A stretch of 64,000 bases of DNA from Rhizophagus clarus (GCA_015698045.1 BLAL01000018.1:310001-374000); one strand, 5' to 3'; counted from the stretch's first letter, positions 1-13,600 are shown. Translations and numbers: made by a program. Notes: generated by a model not told the origin, from the letters alone.

Positions 1-356
1 GATATTCGAATATTCGTTTGAAAATCTTGTAAAATTGGATATTCGAACATAGTTATTTGATATTCGAATATCCCAATATACCATATGGATCATATAGATT
101 CGGATACACCATATAGATTCGAATATGCCATGTAGATTTGAACCACGTGACATATTCGAATCAACATGGTATGTTCGAATATAAAGTCAATACGTATAAA
201 TTTTTTTGATCTAAAAAAAAAAAAAATTACATTTTTGATAAAATTCAAAAATCATAAAAGATTCGAGATTCGAATATCCGGTTAAGATTCGAATATCCGA
301 TGAGATTCGAATCATATTCAAATCTCATTACGACTTTCAAACGGAAGCTCTACATC
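1..356. repeat. TTCGAA-rich degenerate repeat
   Basis: The core GATTCGAATATCC or its reverse recurs many times at variable spacing, for example near 1-12, 38-50, 60-75, 110-125, 150-165, 255-300. TTCGAA is itself palindromic. No reading frame is supported. The block may be the terminal region of an element that begins outside the window. Family unknown. Confidence 0.5.
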
Positions 357-364
357 TTGAGCCC

Positions 365-1018
365 TAGTGCTTCGATCCGGATGAAATCCGTCATCCGGAT
401 TACACAAAAAAAAAATCCGGATTTCATCCGGATCAATCCGGATCAAATCACATAAATTTTTTATTAAGTGATGATATTTTCGTTATTTTACGTATTGCTA
501 GGTGTATCAAACCTCTAGCACTTCAACTTTGACCAAAAATTCGTAATTTCGGCCAATTTTTATGATTTTCTTAACTCGTCCCGTTTTGGCCGGCATTATG
601 CATTTTTGGCCGGAATTAAGAATTTAACTATGTGAAGGTGTTAAATATGCGGAAATAACGTCATTGACGTTAAAGTTTTATAATTTTAATGTTCAGGAAA
701 CATTTATTTCTGTGGATTTAACGTCTCTGACATTAAATTTCATTCATTTTAGCGTCAGAGATGTTATTTCGCGGATTTAACGTTTCTCGAAGACCTTTTT
801 TCCGCAGATTTAACGTCTTCGATGTTTATCCTAGTGTTTAATATAAGAATTTTGCTTAAATAATTTTCTTTTATATTTATTTCCATCCGGATCCCGGTTC
901 AAACCGGATATTTGTCATCCGGATTATAAACCGGATGAAAACCGCGGATTTCGGATATCCGAAAAAAAAACAAAATCCGGATCAATCCGGATTGATCCGG
1001 ATACGGATCGATGCACTA
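365..1018. mobile_element. Non-autonomous hAT-type MITE (654 bp)
   Basis: Terminal inverted repeats TAGTGCTTCGATCCGGAT (left) and TAGTGCATCGATCCGTAT (right, reverse complement) match at 16 of 18 positions. The element is flanked on both sides by the perfect 8-bp direct repeat TTGAGCCC (357-364 and 1019-1026). An 8-bp target duplication and a TIR starting TAGNG are hallmarks of the hAT superfamily. Subterminal clusters of the palindrome ATCCGGAT lie at 375-440 and 885-1005, a plausible transposase-binding array. The interior holds repeated AACGTC/GACGTT motifs (650-840) and TTTTGGCCGG motifs. It has no ORF, so mobilisation would need a transposase encoded elsewhere. Confidence 0.85.
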
Positions 1019-1026
1019 TTGAGCCC

Positions 1027-1710
1027 TAACTAAATGAGAGTTCATTTCTTTTTATTCCATATTATCTCTATATTATTTCAAAAGTAGAATATCAACGACA
1101 TTTGCGCAATTATGTCTTATAAACCTTATAGAAAATTACGTTCTAACAAGATTATAAAATTTGGATTTATTGTAAGGTAAAAAAAAAAAAAAAAAATACA
1201 TATAGTATTGATGCTACGCCAATGACATACGATTACTGCGACTTTCGCGGCGCAGCTATAGTTTTACAACAGACCAACACTTGTATGAATAGCATTGTAA
1301 TACAAAACGCAATAAAAGCCTCGACACGCCTTTTAACTTCTTTGACAATAAAAAATTATGACGCACTGCGATCTTTTTAAGGAATAATTGTTATGAATCT
1401 CCGAAAAAAGTCACCGCAGCAACTAAATTGTTACCAAGTTAAGTAATTTTCTTTGCCACACGCAAGGGTCCTACCGATGCCCCGATCCATTCTTACATAT
1501 AAATTAGTCTTAATTCTCGATCCGTCCCTATATTCGAGAATTGAAATAAAGGTTTTCTCGGGTAAGAAAACTAGTCGACATCTTTTAGATCTATTCGTTC
1601 CGCTCAATCGCATCTTGATTAGTAGACTTGGTGACTACTTTAAACTCTTAAAACACATTCATTGGTCAAAGAGTTTCCTCTTAATTATTAAACCTACAGT
1701 CAAAAAAAAA
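1027..1710. other. Intergenic / ARB1 5' region
   Basis: No gene is supported here. A poly-A run lies at about 1181-1197. The reading frame of ARB1 exon 1 stays open upstream to 1453, but that stretch (rich in Ile, Leu, Arg) has no resemblance to the family and is probably 5' UTR and promoter. Confidence 0.5.
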
Positions 1711-4421
1711 ATGTCATCAGTCTCAAAACAAAAACGTTTGGCCAAAAAAGCCGCCAAAAATGCAAAGAAGCCAGAAGAAACACCCAATGCAAACGGCTCA
1801 TCCATTAATAAGGAAACTCCTGAGAGTAGTACAGTAGCCGCTGCTAACGGCTTGTCTTTGGAAACACTAAAAATCTCTAGCGAAAGAACTGCTACTGGTG
1901 TTTTGGCTTCACAGCCCAGATCAAGAGATATTAAAATTGAGCAATTTAGTTTATCTTTTTATGGGCGTGTATTGGTCGATAATGCAACGATTGAACTTAA
2001 TTTTGGTAGACGGTACGTAATTTGATCTACGCGTTTTTTTTTTTTTTGATATTTTTTTGGGGGGTTGTTAAATCATTAATAAAACATTTTGATTGATCTT
2101 TTGAAATTTAGATATGGTCTAATAGGTGCAAATGGTTCAGGAAAGAGCACTTTCTTGGCGTCTTTGGCAGCAAGGGAAGCTCCAATTCCAGAGCATATTG
2201 ATGTATGTATAATTTAATATTTTGTTTTCATCTATTACTTTCGAGATCAACCAACATTTCATACATTTTATAGATATACTTATTAAATCAGGAAGCGGAA
2301 CCTTGTGATCTTAATGCTATCGACTATGTCATGCTGGCAGCAAAGAATGAAATTACTCGGTAATTATCAATATTTTTATAATGTATGCGACGTTGGTTTG
2401 AATTTATTAAGACTCTTCAATTCATATTTAATTTTTAGTCTTGAAAAAGAAGTTGAGGATATATTGGCGGAGGATGAAGGCGCGGATGATCCAAGATTAG
2501 AAGATTTGTATGATCGTATCAATGCTCTCGACGAGTCGACATTTAAGTCTCGTGCTAGCACTCTCCTTCATGGTTTAGGTTTCTCTCAAGAAATGATGGC
2601 CAAAAAAACTAAAGATATGTCTGGTGGTTGGAGAATGCGAGTAGCGCTCGCAAAGGCTTTGTTTATTAGACCCACTTTATTGTTGTTGGATGAACCAAGT
2701 AAGCTTAAGAAATTTATATAATTTTTTCTTATTAAATATTATTAATATTAAGAATAATTTTTTTTTTTTTTTTTTAGCAAATCATTTGGATTTGGAAGCT
2801 TGTGTTTGGCTCGAAGAATATTTGAAGAATTATAATCGGTAAATTAGTTTTAAACTAGTAATAATAGAAAATTATCAAATCTTTATTTTGAACGTTAATT
2901 AATTTTTTTTTTATTTTAGTATTTTGCTTTTGGTCAGTCATTCTCAAGATTTTCTTGATGGTGTGTGCAATGAAACTATGCATTTAACAGAAAAGAAAAA
3001 ATTGAATTATTACGGAGGTGGATATTCTTCTTTCGTAAAGACTAAGGCAGAAATGGAAGTAAACCAAATGAAGGCATATCATAAACAACAAGAAGAAATT
3101 GCACACATTAAAAAATTCATTGCTTCGGCCGGTACTTATGCTAATCTTGTAAGTGAAAAATGAAAATATCTTTTTACGTATATTGACGAATAATTTATTA
3201 TTACTATTATTCTAATTCGTATAAATTTAACCTTCATAATAATAGGTCAAGCAGGCCAAAAGTAAACAAAAAATCATTGATAAAATGGAAGCTGCTGGTT
3301 TAATTGAAAAAGTGTGTATATATATTTATGTTTATATCACGAATCGAATTTCTCCAACGTTTTAATTTATGTTATCATAGGTCGAAACACCCATCACATT
3401 CAAATTTAAATTTGAAAATGTCGAAAAACTTCCTCCGCCGGTATTACAATTCGATCAAGTATCTTTCTCTTATAGCGGAAGCAGTAACCCTGAAGATTTG
3501 TTATATAAAGATCTTGATCTAGCGGTGGATATGGATGCTCGTGTAGCTCTTGTAGGACCTAATGGTGATTATCCTAATTGATTTAAATTTTTTTTATAAA
3601 ATAGTAAAACGTATTTACAATTTTTAAAATTAATTAGGCGTGGGAAAAAGTACCTTATTAAAATTGATGATGGGTGAAATTCAACCTGTAAAAGGTAGAA
3701 TCGCCCGCCATACTAATTTGAAATTGGCTAAATACAGTCAACATAGGTCTGTATATGCTTCCCAAAATTTAGTCCCTTATACGTTAATTTTCTAATTTTT
3801 AGATTTGATTACTTTTTAGTGCTGATCAGCTTGATATGGATTTGAGTCCAATTCACTATATGAGAAAAAAATTTGCTCATATGAATGGAGATGTTGACGT
3901 AAGTTTCATGCAAATATAAATGCAAATGTTAATGCAAATGCAATTGAGCATTATCTCATTTATAACATTTACATATTAAATTTTGGAATTAAATTAGTTT
4001 TGGCGAAATCAAATTGGACGATATGGTCTTACAGGCATTCACCAAACGAATACCATCAAGACTTTGAGTGATGGATTAAAGTCTCGTTTAGTTTTCGCTG
4101 AAATAGTATTATCGAAACCAGACATTGTTCTTATGGACGAACCTACTAATCATTTGGTAGTTATTTTCTTTTTATACCTTTTCTTTCTTTTAAAGATTTT
4201 GAAATTAATGAAATTACCATTTTTAGGATATGGAAAGTATTGACGGACTTGCAAAAGCTATCAAAGAATTTTCGGGTGGTGTAGTGCTAGTGTCTCACGA
4301 TTTTCGATTGATTTCTCAAGTAGCGAATGACATATGGTTATGTAAAGATCGAAAAGTAACCACATGGAAAGGTACTATTGAAGAATATAAGAAATATCTT
4401 GCTAAAGGAGTTAAAATTTAA
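1711..4421 (+). CDS. ARB1: ABCF ATPase ARB1 (ABCF2-type)
   Basis: Twin-ATPase ABCF protein of the ARB1/ABCF2 type. In yeast ARB1 acts in 40S and 60S ribosome biogenesis and shuttles between nucleus and cytoplasm. It has no membrane segments. Twelve exons: 1711-2012, 2112-2202, 2274-2359, 2439-2698, 2778-2838, 2920-3148, 3246-3311, 3381-3564, 3638-3746, 3820-3898, 3998-4156, 4227-4421. They sum to 1821 nt, giving 606 residues, very close to yeast ARB1. The Lys/Ala-rich N-terminus ([16 protein letters not shown]) fixes the start at 1711. Domain 1 has Walker [10 protein letters not shown], signature SGGW and Walker B LLLLDEPTNHLD. Domain 2 has GPNGVGKST, the degenerate signature LSDGLKSR and [11 protein letters not shown], then the switch motif LVSHDFRLI. 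Introns are GT-AG. Confidence 0.96.
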
Positions 4422-5364
4422 TCGGATAAAATTTGTGCTAGTTAAACATTTAATACATTTGATTAGTGCAATATATTTATTAAACATATGGTATTAGTAT
4501 ATTTTGCAAAGGACTTTTATTAATAAAATTTTTTTTAAAAAAAAAAATCCATGTGAATTAAAATAATTAACTATTTATAAAATAATATATAATGATGCTG
4601 AAAATAACTGAATAATAAGTGAATTGTCATTTTATTTTTGCCAATAATATTTGGGCAAAGTCTAATATATATAAAGTTTATATGGATTTATCTAACTTTT
4701 ATAAATAATAAGTTTATTATAATTAAAATCATTTTTTTTTTCTTTTGTTATAAAAAAAAAAATTATTTGTAAATTATTTTATATAATGTATTTATATATA
4801 TTTAAGTGTATTAATTTATTATAAAAATAATTTTTAAATTATATTTTCTGTATTTTTTTTTTTAAAAAAGTAAAATTAAAAGAAATATATCAGGTAAAAA
4901 TTAATTTACTAATCAGTTTAATAACAAATTTTTGATATATATTATTTATAATTTACTTAGTTTATATTTAAATTATTTTATTATTTAAATTGTTATTCTA
5001 ATATTTGAAGATAAGATAATAGAAATAATTTCAGATCTTTCAATTATTCTTCTCTTAATACAAGTCATATGAATCTATAGATGGATAAAAGATAATAATT
5101 TAAAAATAAGATTAATAGAAATAAAAAAGGTTTAATAGAAAAAATAACAGTAGAATACTATATAAACAGATTATTCATACCAAGTTTTTTTATTTCAATA
5201 GTTAAACAAGATATCAACCTTATATATATAAATATAAAAATGGAATGTTGTATTAATAATAAATCCTTATTATTAGTTTAAATCAACTTATCACTATGGA
5301 TTTCAATCATTTTAACAATAAAATCAGAATTTTCACTAATCCTATAAATATAAAAGTTAAGATA
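4422..5364. other. AT-rich intergenic
   Basis: Very AT-rich sequence with poly-A and poly-T runs. The ARB1 3' end and probable polyadenylation lie at about 4430-4530. No gene, RNA or structured repeat is recognised. Confidence 0.5.
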
Positions 5365-5366
5365 TA

Positions 5367-7351
5367 TAGTCAACTCTCTATAAATGTACCCCCTTTGGGA
5401 CCGAACACAAGAGTGCATTTAAAGAGGGTGTTGCATTTATAGAATAGTAAAATCACGTAATTTATATATGAAATAACAACATTATATTTATTATTAAGAA
5501 TTATCAAAATTGCAAAATTAAACAATTATTATTACAAAAATTCAAAATATTGAACTAAGGTAGTTTGTTGCATTGAATTGATTTGCTCTTTCTTGATAAA
5601 ATTCTCAATTTTACCCACTAATTTTATTTGTTCACTCGTATTTTCTTGTTAAAGCAAAAATGTATGTACAGTCTTTAAGCTTTGTAATGCTTTCTTTATG
5701 CCAATGATTTCTTCTTCAATACTATCATCTATTTCATCTGGATGATTTATATTTATCTCATTTTTAAATAAATCAGTAACCTCCGAATCTTTAGGAATCT
5801 CATAAACTACTTCTTCTTCAGGAATGGTTATAAATTCTTTTACTTCCATTCTGTTAGGAAGATTAAGAGCTTCAATTGTTCTAGCAAGTTCATCATCAAG
5901 TATTGAATCATTATCGTAAATATCATTCAGAAGAATATTGTTGGAAAGAATTTTAATATGATTCCAACAATTTTTAATAGTATCAGCTGTAATTTCATCT
6001 CAACCTTGAATGATATATTGGATTGCTTGTAAAATATTCATTTTCAAATCATGAATAAGCTCACCAGCTTCAACTTGTTCTAACATCCATCTAAAATAAA
6101 AAAGATTGTATAAATATTATAAAATAATAAAAAAAGTTATAAAGATTTGCAATTACCTAATATGATAACGCCTATACCATTTTTTAAAAGCCATGATTAT
6201 TCCAGCATCCAATGGTTGGAGCTTTGATGTCGTATTAGGGGGTAAAAAATAAACTTCAACATAAGAAAGAATTAGATTTTCTATCTTATGGCTTTTACAA
6301 TTATCAATCAATAATAAAACACGTTGCTCTCCATATCTTTGACCAACTTGATGATCAAATTCTTTAAGCCATTCTTAAAAAATAGTTAATAACATCCAAG
6401 CTTTAGCATTATTCTGGTAGGTTATTGGTAGATTGCCAATATTAATATTTTTAAAGCATTGTGATTTTACGAATTTACCAATTACCAAAGGATTTAGCTT
6501 ATGTAATCCATCGGCATTTGTATATAAAGTAATAGAAAGGCGCTCTTTATTTTTTTTACGTCCAGCAAGCTGCTTTGTTGCCAATGTTTGATCCAGTTCT
6601 AACCTGCAAAATTATCACATTAATACAATATTAGTTAACTGTTAATTTAAGAATGTTAAACAAAATTTTAAAATACCCACCAATAAAAAAGCCCTGTTTC
6701 ATCCATATTATAGATTCGTTCTGGAGGATATTCAGCACACTTACTTTGTAATAATGGTAAAGCTTCAACAATAGCATTTCCATCTGTAGAATCTGCTTCT
6801 CCCTAGAGTTTTAATTGATAAATACCATTACAATCCTTAAATTTTTGAAGCTAACCATTAGAGAACTGTAAATAATAAATAAATGTTAACTAGTTAAAGC
6901 TAATAAATAATTTAAATTACAAATAACCTGTAATGATCCTTCAGGTACTTCTAATTCTTCAGCTAATAATTTAGTTTTCTCAATTAGTAAAACATTACTT
7001 AAAATCACCCTATGTTGGTAAGTTAATATGAATTCTTTAAAAGCCAACTCAAGTTCTGGAATAGCAACAGCCCTATGCCGTTTTGCTTCTGGATTAGTGA
7101 CTTCTGAGGCTAGTCGTTTATCCTTAGTTGCTAAAATTTGTAAAATTGTAGATTTGTCGACTCTAACTCCCTATTTTTGCTCAATCCAATCTATATATTG
7201 AGAACGTGTTTTCTTGTTATCACGAGTATAAAGGCAAAGTTGATATTTTTGAATCTTGGTTAAAGTAATTTTTTGTTTCATCATACTTGCAAAAAGATGC
7301 AATTATAGAGGGTGTACATTTATGGAGGGTGCATTTATGGAGAGTTGACTG
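5367..7351 (-). mobile_element. pogo/Tigger-type DNA transposon (degenerate)
   Basis: The left end TAGTCAACTCTCTATAAATG and right end (reverse complement) CAGTCAACTCTCCATAAATG form inverted repeats matching at about 21 of 24 positions. TA dinucleotides flank them at 5365-5366 and 7352-7353, as expected for Tc1/mariner/pogo insertion. ATAAATG[C/T]ACCC is repeated subterminally (5381-5400, 7300-7340). The body encodes a CENP-B-like transposase on the minus strand that is now broken. The element is about 2 kb and full length at both ends. Confidence 0.85.
5649..7284 (-). pseudogene. pogo/Tigger (CENP-B-like, DDE) transposase pseudogene
   Basis: Reading from 7284 downward, the N-terminus is a Psq/CENP-B-type helix-turn-helix (KITLTKIQKYQLCLY, then YIDWIEQ followed by an in-frame TAG). 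The catalytic region keeps all three acidic residues: NMDETGLFY near 6705, LLLIDNCKSH near 6320 and LQPLDAGI near 6215. Between the first two lies ATKQLAGRKKNKERLS (6540-6585). Several in-frame stops break the frame, and candidate GT-AG introns lie at about 6868-6928 and 6605-6680. The C-terminus is acidic (EEEVVYEIPKDSEVTD and beyond, to 5649). The protein cannot be made intact. Stops often replace Gln or Trp, suggesting transition decay. Confidence 0.8.
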
Positions 7352-7353
7352 TA

Positions 7354-8696
7354 TATAAATAACCAAAATATTATTTATATGATTAACAATTAATATAGTA
7401 AATTAGGTAAAAATTTGTTAAAACAGATAAATTCACTAATTTTACTTAAGATTAATATACTTTTGCAAGAAAAAAAGATGAATTTAAAATTAATGAAAGT
7501 TAAAAAACATAGTGAAAACAAAATAAATAAATTAGTAGATAAGTTAATTAAAAATACAAATAGCAATTGTAATTATTTTAACAATAAATTTAATTATAAT
7601 AATATAATAATGAAATGTTTTTAATATATAAAGAATATTATTCTAATTAAATATAATTTAAAAAATTTTATTAAAATTCTAATAAATATTAGAATGATAG
7701 TAAAATAGTTATTACTAAAAGTATAAAAAATTATCAAATTTAATTGTATGAAATATAACTTGAAATTTAATTTATAAATATAAAGGATTCAATTGTATTT
7801 TAGTAAAAAATATTGGTATTTAATATTTATTATTAAATTATTTGCTAAATTTTTTCCTATAAATTCTATTTTAATTTAATAAAAATCAGATATATATAAG
7901 AATTTTATATATTTTAAATGCAATGATAAAAAAAAAAAAACTAATACTATTTTAATATAATTTTATTACTTGTAAAGTTAATAATAAGAAAATATAATAA
8001 AAATTAGAAAAAAAATATAATATGATTTTATAAGATTATATATATTATATAATTATTAAAAGAAGAAAAAAAGATAATTAAAATTTTATATTATATTTAT
8101 ATTAATTATATAATTTATAAGTATTATAATCTAATTAATTATAAAAAAGGAAGAGGGTAAGAATTTATAATAAAATAAATATTATATAATATGTATAATT
8201 CTTTTTATTTTTACTATTCTAAAATTAAATAATCAATAAAAGAGTATAAATACAAATATATATAAAAAATTAAACAAGATACTAGATATATAACATAATA
8301 ATGGAAATTTTATTGATTTTTGTATATTTAATTTTAAAAGCTAAAATTAATAATAAAATTTTTAATTTAGTAAAATAGTTATTTAAATTTATAAACTGAA
8401 AACAAAAAATATAATTTTTATAATTATATTATTGGATTTTTTTATTATTTACTTTAAAGAATTAATTTGATTTCTATAATATATACTAATAATTATTTAA
8501 TAAAAAGCCAAAAATATTAAAAGAAAAAATAAATTAAATAGATTTGAAAATATAAAATATTACTTTAAATCTTTTTATTAACAAGCTAATATTCAAGATA
8601 AGAGAAATAATAATTAAAAAAAGAAAAGTTATTAGAAGAATAGGAAGATTTAATTGTACTAATATTTGATGATTTTTTTTTTAAATTGGTATTAAT
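7354..8696. other. AT-rich intergenic
   Basis: About 1.3 kb of near-pure A/T sequence. One short open frame at 7415-7624 is low-complexity Lys/Asn/Ile and not credible as a gene. Nothing else is recognised. Confidence 0.5.
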
Positions 8697-8711
8697 ATAA
8701 TCTAATAATTA
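8697..8711. repeat. LINE target-site duplication, 5' copy
   Basis: ATAATCTAATAATTA occurs here and again immediately after the A-tail of the LINE at 16471-16485. A perfect 15-bp direct repeat bracketing a non-LTR element is the expected product of target-primed reverse transcription. Confidence 0.8.
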
Positions 8712-8834
8712 TAAACTCTTACTGCTGATCTTTTTGTCACAATTTGGACAAGAAGAATTTCACACTAAAACTATCCAATACACTTGTTATACGTAATATT
8801 TTATTATTTTTCTTATAGTTAAAAAGGAAGAGTA

Positions 8835-10664
8835 ATGGAAGAAGTTGAAAATATAAACTCTGTTAATACTGGAGGCACTTCTACAGCCTCTACAGAGAGT
8901 CAAGGTACTCTTAACAACTCGCAACAAGAAACTAATGCTGGACTTGAAGCTTCAATCCATACACAAGCTCAAATTGCTACAACTACCACTGCTACCTCTA
9001 ATCAGCAGAACGAGATGAATAAGATACAATCACGCTGGATAGTAATAGGAAAGTCTCAAAAAATTACTCTTTTCTTTCCTCTAGACTTACCTCCAGGCCA
9101 GAAGGATACAGAAAAAAAGAATTACGTGTTCCGCTATGTAGTTGTGCTGACACGCATATTCTCAACCACTACAATCAAAGGTGTAAAGATGATTAAAGTT
9201 GGTTGCGAAACTGAAGATGCAGCCAATAAAGTTATGGCAAAAACTATCGTGGTCAACAATCTAACTAAATTTAGTAAAATGGAATCATTTACACAAAATC
9301 AGCCCAATCTTCAATCTGATTTTGAGATCAAGATCTGGGATATTCCACTAGATATTGAAAAAGATCTATTTGAGCAACATCTACGATCATTAGATCAAGT
9401 GAAAAAGATCAAATTCGCAATTAAAAATTTATACTATGAAGTGTCAGTCACTTTCGCTAACAAAGACCTAGCAGGTGCTTTAAAAGAAGAATGGTCAATG
9501 AAATTTTTGAATAAGACTATCAGAATCTTTTCCAGTACACTTACTAAAGAAAAACGTAATTACCACTTTAAGTATGTTTTGAAACTTACCAATCTACCTA
9601 AAGGGACAAATGGAAAAGATCTTTTAGAAATTGTAACGTGTATAAGAGCCAAAGCTGTATTTGTTCCCAAAAACTGCTTCTCTCAAAATTATAAAAAAGA
9701 AGGCTTCGCTTAGTTTTACTTTAATAATATTGATGATATGAATGCTGCAAAGGAAAATCACTTTGCATTCAATAATAAAGGACTATATTTTACCGATAAA
9801 AATGCACTTACTTGTCATGTATGTGGTTCCATTAATCATAAAGTCAGGAACTGTCCTGAAAATAGTCAACTCAAATGCTGTTATGACCAACAGACAGCTT
9901 ATCAAGATATATACAAAAGGTATAAAGTTGAGCCTCCTAAGCCCAAGTCTGGTTTCAAACCAATCTTTCCCTCTACCAAGGATGATTTTATCTCTAGCAA
10001 TATGAACTGGGCAGATAACTGGAATGCTGAATTCTCAGCAAAACCTACTCTGCCTGTCAGTTATGCTAAAGTCACTTAACGATCCTTAAAAGTTCCTTCT
10101 AATTTACAAAAACTGCCATCTTTTAACATGTAACAATCAGGACAGAATAAAACTGGATTCAATCCTAAGTCTAATCATGTATTCTCAAAGGATATCCCTT
10201 CCAACATACCTCAATCACAAAGTATTAAGTAATTTGAATAAAGGCTTCATAATCTTGAAAAAAGATTAGATAAAAATGTGAATTCTAATGTAAATTCGAG
10301 ACTTAAGAAAGTCAAACAGCAACTTAACAAATTCAACGCTCTCATGAAAAAGTTTAACGATAGAATCGTTAACCTAGAGATGCATATGCTTAATCAATCA
10401 TATAATAAACCTGTTCTTGACCTTAACTTCAGTCCAGTCACTGATTCATTTGTCAACGCATTTAATAAAAGAGTAAGAACTGATGAGGATATGAGTGATA
10501 TTGCAAGGACTTCCAATTTCCAGTTATCCAACCTTCCAATACAAATAAATACATTATCACTAGACATTAATATGCAAAATTCTCAGGACGAATTAACTAC
10601 TTCGCAAGATTTTTATCATGATGCTATGGAACATAATCAAAACTACAGTCCAACGTATGGATGA
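8835..10664 (+). pseudogene. LINE ORF1 (RNA-binding, CCHC knuckle, coiled coil)
   Basis: One frame runs from ATG 8835 to 10664, interrupted by TAG at 9711, TAA at 10077 and further TAA codons between 10128 and 10220. The N-terminal 70 residues are Thr/Ser/Gln-rich. The middle contains two RRM-like segments (around IKIWDIPLDIE and YVLKLTNLPKGTNG). Next comes a zinc knuckle CHVCGSINHKVRNCP (9813-9860), then a coiled coil (SRLKKVKQQLNKFNALMKKF, about 10300). At two of the stops the surrounding heptads read as if Gln was expected (K*FE*RLHNLEKRL). ORF1 proteins of this kind package LINE RNA. Confidence 0.8.
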
Positions 10665-13600
10665 AATTGAAGATAAAGTCAATAATGCATGTTCATTACT
10701 AGAAACAATAAATAATCGACTTGGTCAATTAATAGGCTTATTTTCTCCATTCAATGCTTACCTGTCACAATAAGACACAAATCCACCACCCCCTAGTAAT
10801 CAATAATGATGTCACAACAAACTATAATTTTACCATCTATAGATGGTATTATGGACATTAAAAATACTTTTAAGATTTCAACTTTAAATACATCAGGATT
10901 AAACATTACTATTAAGCAAGAACATTTAATTAATTTTATGAATATTAATGACATTAAGATTTTAAGCATTACTGAAACTAAACTTACAATCAATACAGGA
11001 CAACATTTATATAAAAATTATAAGGACTATAAAGCATGGTGGTCTTCTTCAGATACACATCATTACTTACAAGGTGTTGGTATTATTATGGATAACAGTT
11101 ATGCTAAGTACATAGCTATACAACGTATATTTAAAGGTCGTATGATAGCGCTTACATTATTTCTTAAAGGAAAAATTAGATTCACGATTATTGTTATCTA
11201 TAACTATGCCAATAATACTATGAAGAAAGAAATTACAGAACCATACGCTCATGTTAAAGATCTCATAAAAGAAGAAATTAAACATAAAACTAGAATTATT
11301 ATAATAGGAGATTTCAATGCAAGCTACGATGATTATCAACAAGAAATTAAAAGTAATAAACATTCTTGAAAGAATTTAATTTTACGACACTTAAGTAATA
11401 TGGTTTTAAAGATACAAATAATTTGTTTCATAAGAATCCTTTACCAACATGGTATCGTCAAGATTTTAAATCTTGTATAGATTTTATTTGGGTGAATTAT
11501 GAAATAATTCCTGATTTAATCTATGCTTTAACTAACAAACCTCGTATAGTTTCCACTGATCATTCAGTCGTGTCAACATATTTTAGTTATAATGATATAT
11601 TTAGAATTAAAGCAGTTGCTATAGCTAAAAGACACAATACACATAAAATTATTAATTATAAAGGATGAATAGAAAACTTTCACTGAACTAATGGAAGAAT
11701 TATGTCTATCAGAAGAGTCTATGTATTCACCTGATAGTAGATCTTTAAATCGACTTTGGAATGAAATCAAGAGTATTTTTAAGCAAGCATCAGCCAAACT
11801 ACCATGTAAGAAAGACAATCTATTTTTAGAACAGCTTCCTGAATCCATAGTATATTTTAAAAAGAAGATGCGTCAATTATCAAAAATTTTGTTACAATTG
11901 ATACTGAAAAAACTTCCAGCATACGCTAATGATTATAAACGATATGATTACATCAATAGTAAATTGGCAATTATTACAGATTTATCATATAGACTCAACA
12001 TTGATAAACCTAATATTCTAGCTCTTTCTATTTTAGAGTTTAAGCAATTCGTTAAAGATCTATTTAATATTGTTACTATCAGATTTAAGAAAGATGACAA
12101 AAATTATAAAACAGAAAGAATTAAATTCTTTGTTGACAAACGATACCAAAAATTAGCTGATCACAAAAGAAGAGTTATAAATTCAGTACTAAATCATCAA
12201 AAAAAAACGTATTACTTTAGATAAGATTTTAATTAGTAATAATAGTCAAATGGAATTATGCTTAAATCCTGATGTAATTGACAAAGAAGTAACCAACCAC
12301 TTTCAGAATGCTGCTGGTAAGAAATTTGATGAGATTCGAATGCAATCCTGTTAGCAATAACAATATTAACCTATAGATTGAATTGATCCAAGATGGTATG
12401 CTAATTTAATGCAAAAGATTACTATAGAAGAATGGCGTAAAGTTATTATAGATCTTCCTAAAGAAAAAGCATCAGGCCCTTCCAAAATCTTTAATGAATT
12501 ATTGCAACATATGGGACCAAATATGTTTAAATTCACATTACAACTAGCCAATTTATGCTTAACAACAGGTGATATTCCTGCTGAATGGCGAGATGCATTA
12601 CTCTATCCCATTTCCAAGACTATGGAGTGGGAACATCAACTTACCAAAACCAGGCCCATCACACTTTTAGAAACTATAAGAAAGGCAGTAGTTAAAATTA
12701 TTACTCAGAAACTCTCTCAGATTATCGCTAATAACAATATCTTAAAAGAAGAAAATCATGCAGCACTATTATATTATAATAATTAATATAATTATATTTA
12801 TTTTTACTCACCTTAAGAACTGAACCACTACCTGATGATTCTACGGAAGTTCCTATTAGAATCATAAATTTGATTATAGGAGACGCTAAAGTTAAGAAAA
12901 AGCCTTTATGAATATTATTTTAAGACCTTTCAAAGGCGTATAATAAAGTTGATATCAAGATGCTGGAGTTAGCTCTTAATAGAATTAAAATCCTTAAAAG
13001 AATCGTTCAATTACTTGTTAATTTATTTTCTAATAGTAGAAAGACAATTTTATAAAGCGCTTATAGGAATAGATCAAAGTGAAGTGATTTTACCTCTTTT
13101 CTGGATTATCTATTATGATCCACTTTTGTGTGAAATAAATAAATTGCAATTGGGCTATACTGTAACTCAATCAATTGTTAAAAATGTTCAATTTAGAGAT
13201 TTGGATAAAGAAAATGTTATGATTTCTTCTCAAGTTTATATGGACGATGTATCTTGGATTACAGATACATCATATAAATTAGAAAGTATATTACAAATAG
13301 CAGACGAGTTCAATAAGTTAAATAATATTCAGATTAATCCAGATAAATTCGCTCTAATGACTAATGACACGAATGCTCTTAAAGATAAGTCTATTAAATT
13401 GAATTTTGGATCTCATGTTCAAGAAATTCAATTGATATGTCCAACTAAATCAGTCAGAATCTTAGGTGCTTAGATGAATCTTAATTTATCTAAAGTATAT
13501 GTATTTAATCAATGTAAAAATATCATCACAGGATATAATAAAATCATCAGAAATAAGCAGCTTACAGATAAGATGATAAGATATATCTATAACGCAGTCA

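Noticed and set aside
1453..1710. N-terminal extension of ARB1 from an upstream in-frame ATG
   Set aside because: The extension does not resemble the family, and the Lys/Ala-rich start at 1711 matches ARB1 proteins.
7415..7624. 69-codon ORF in the AT-rich spacer
   Set aside because: Lys/Asn/Ile-only composition, no family signal, no splice context.
9742..10005. Overlapping plus-strand ORF in another frame of LINE ORF1
   Set aside because: Shadow of the real ORF1 frame, which carries the zinc knuckle.
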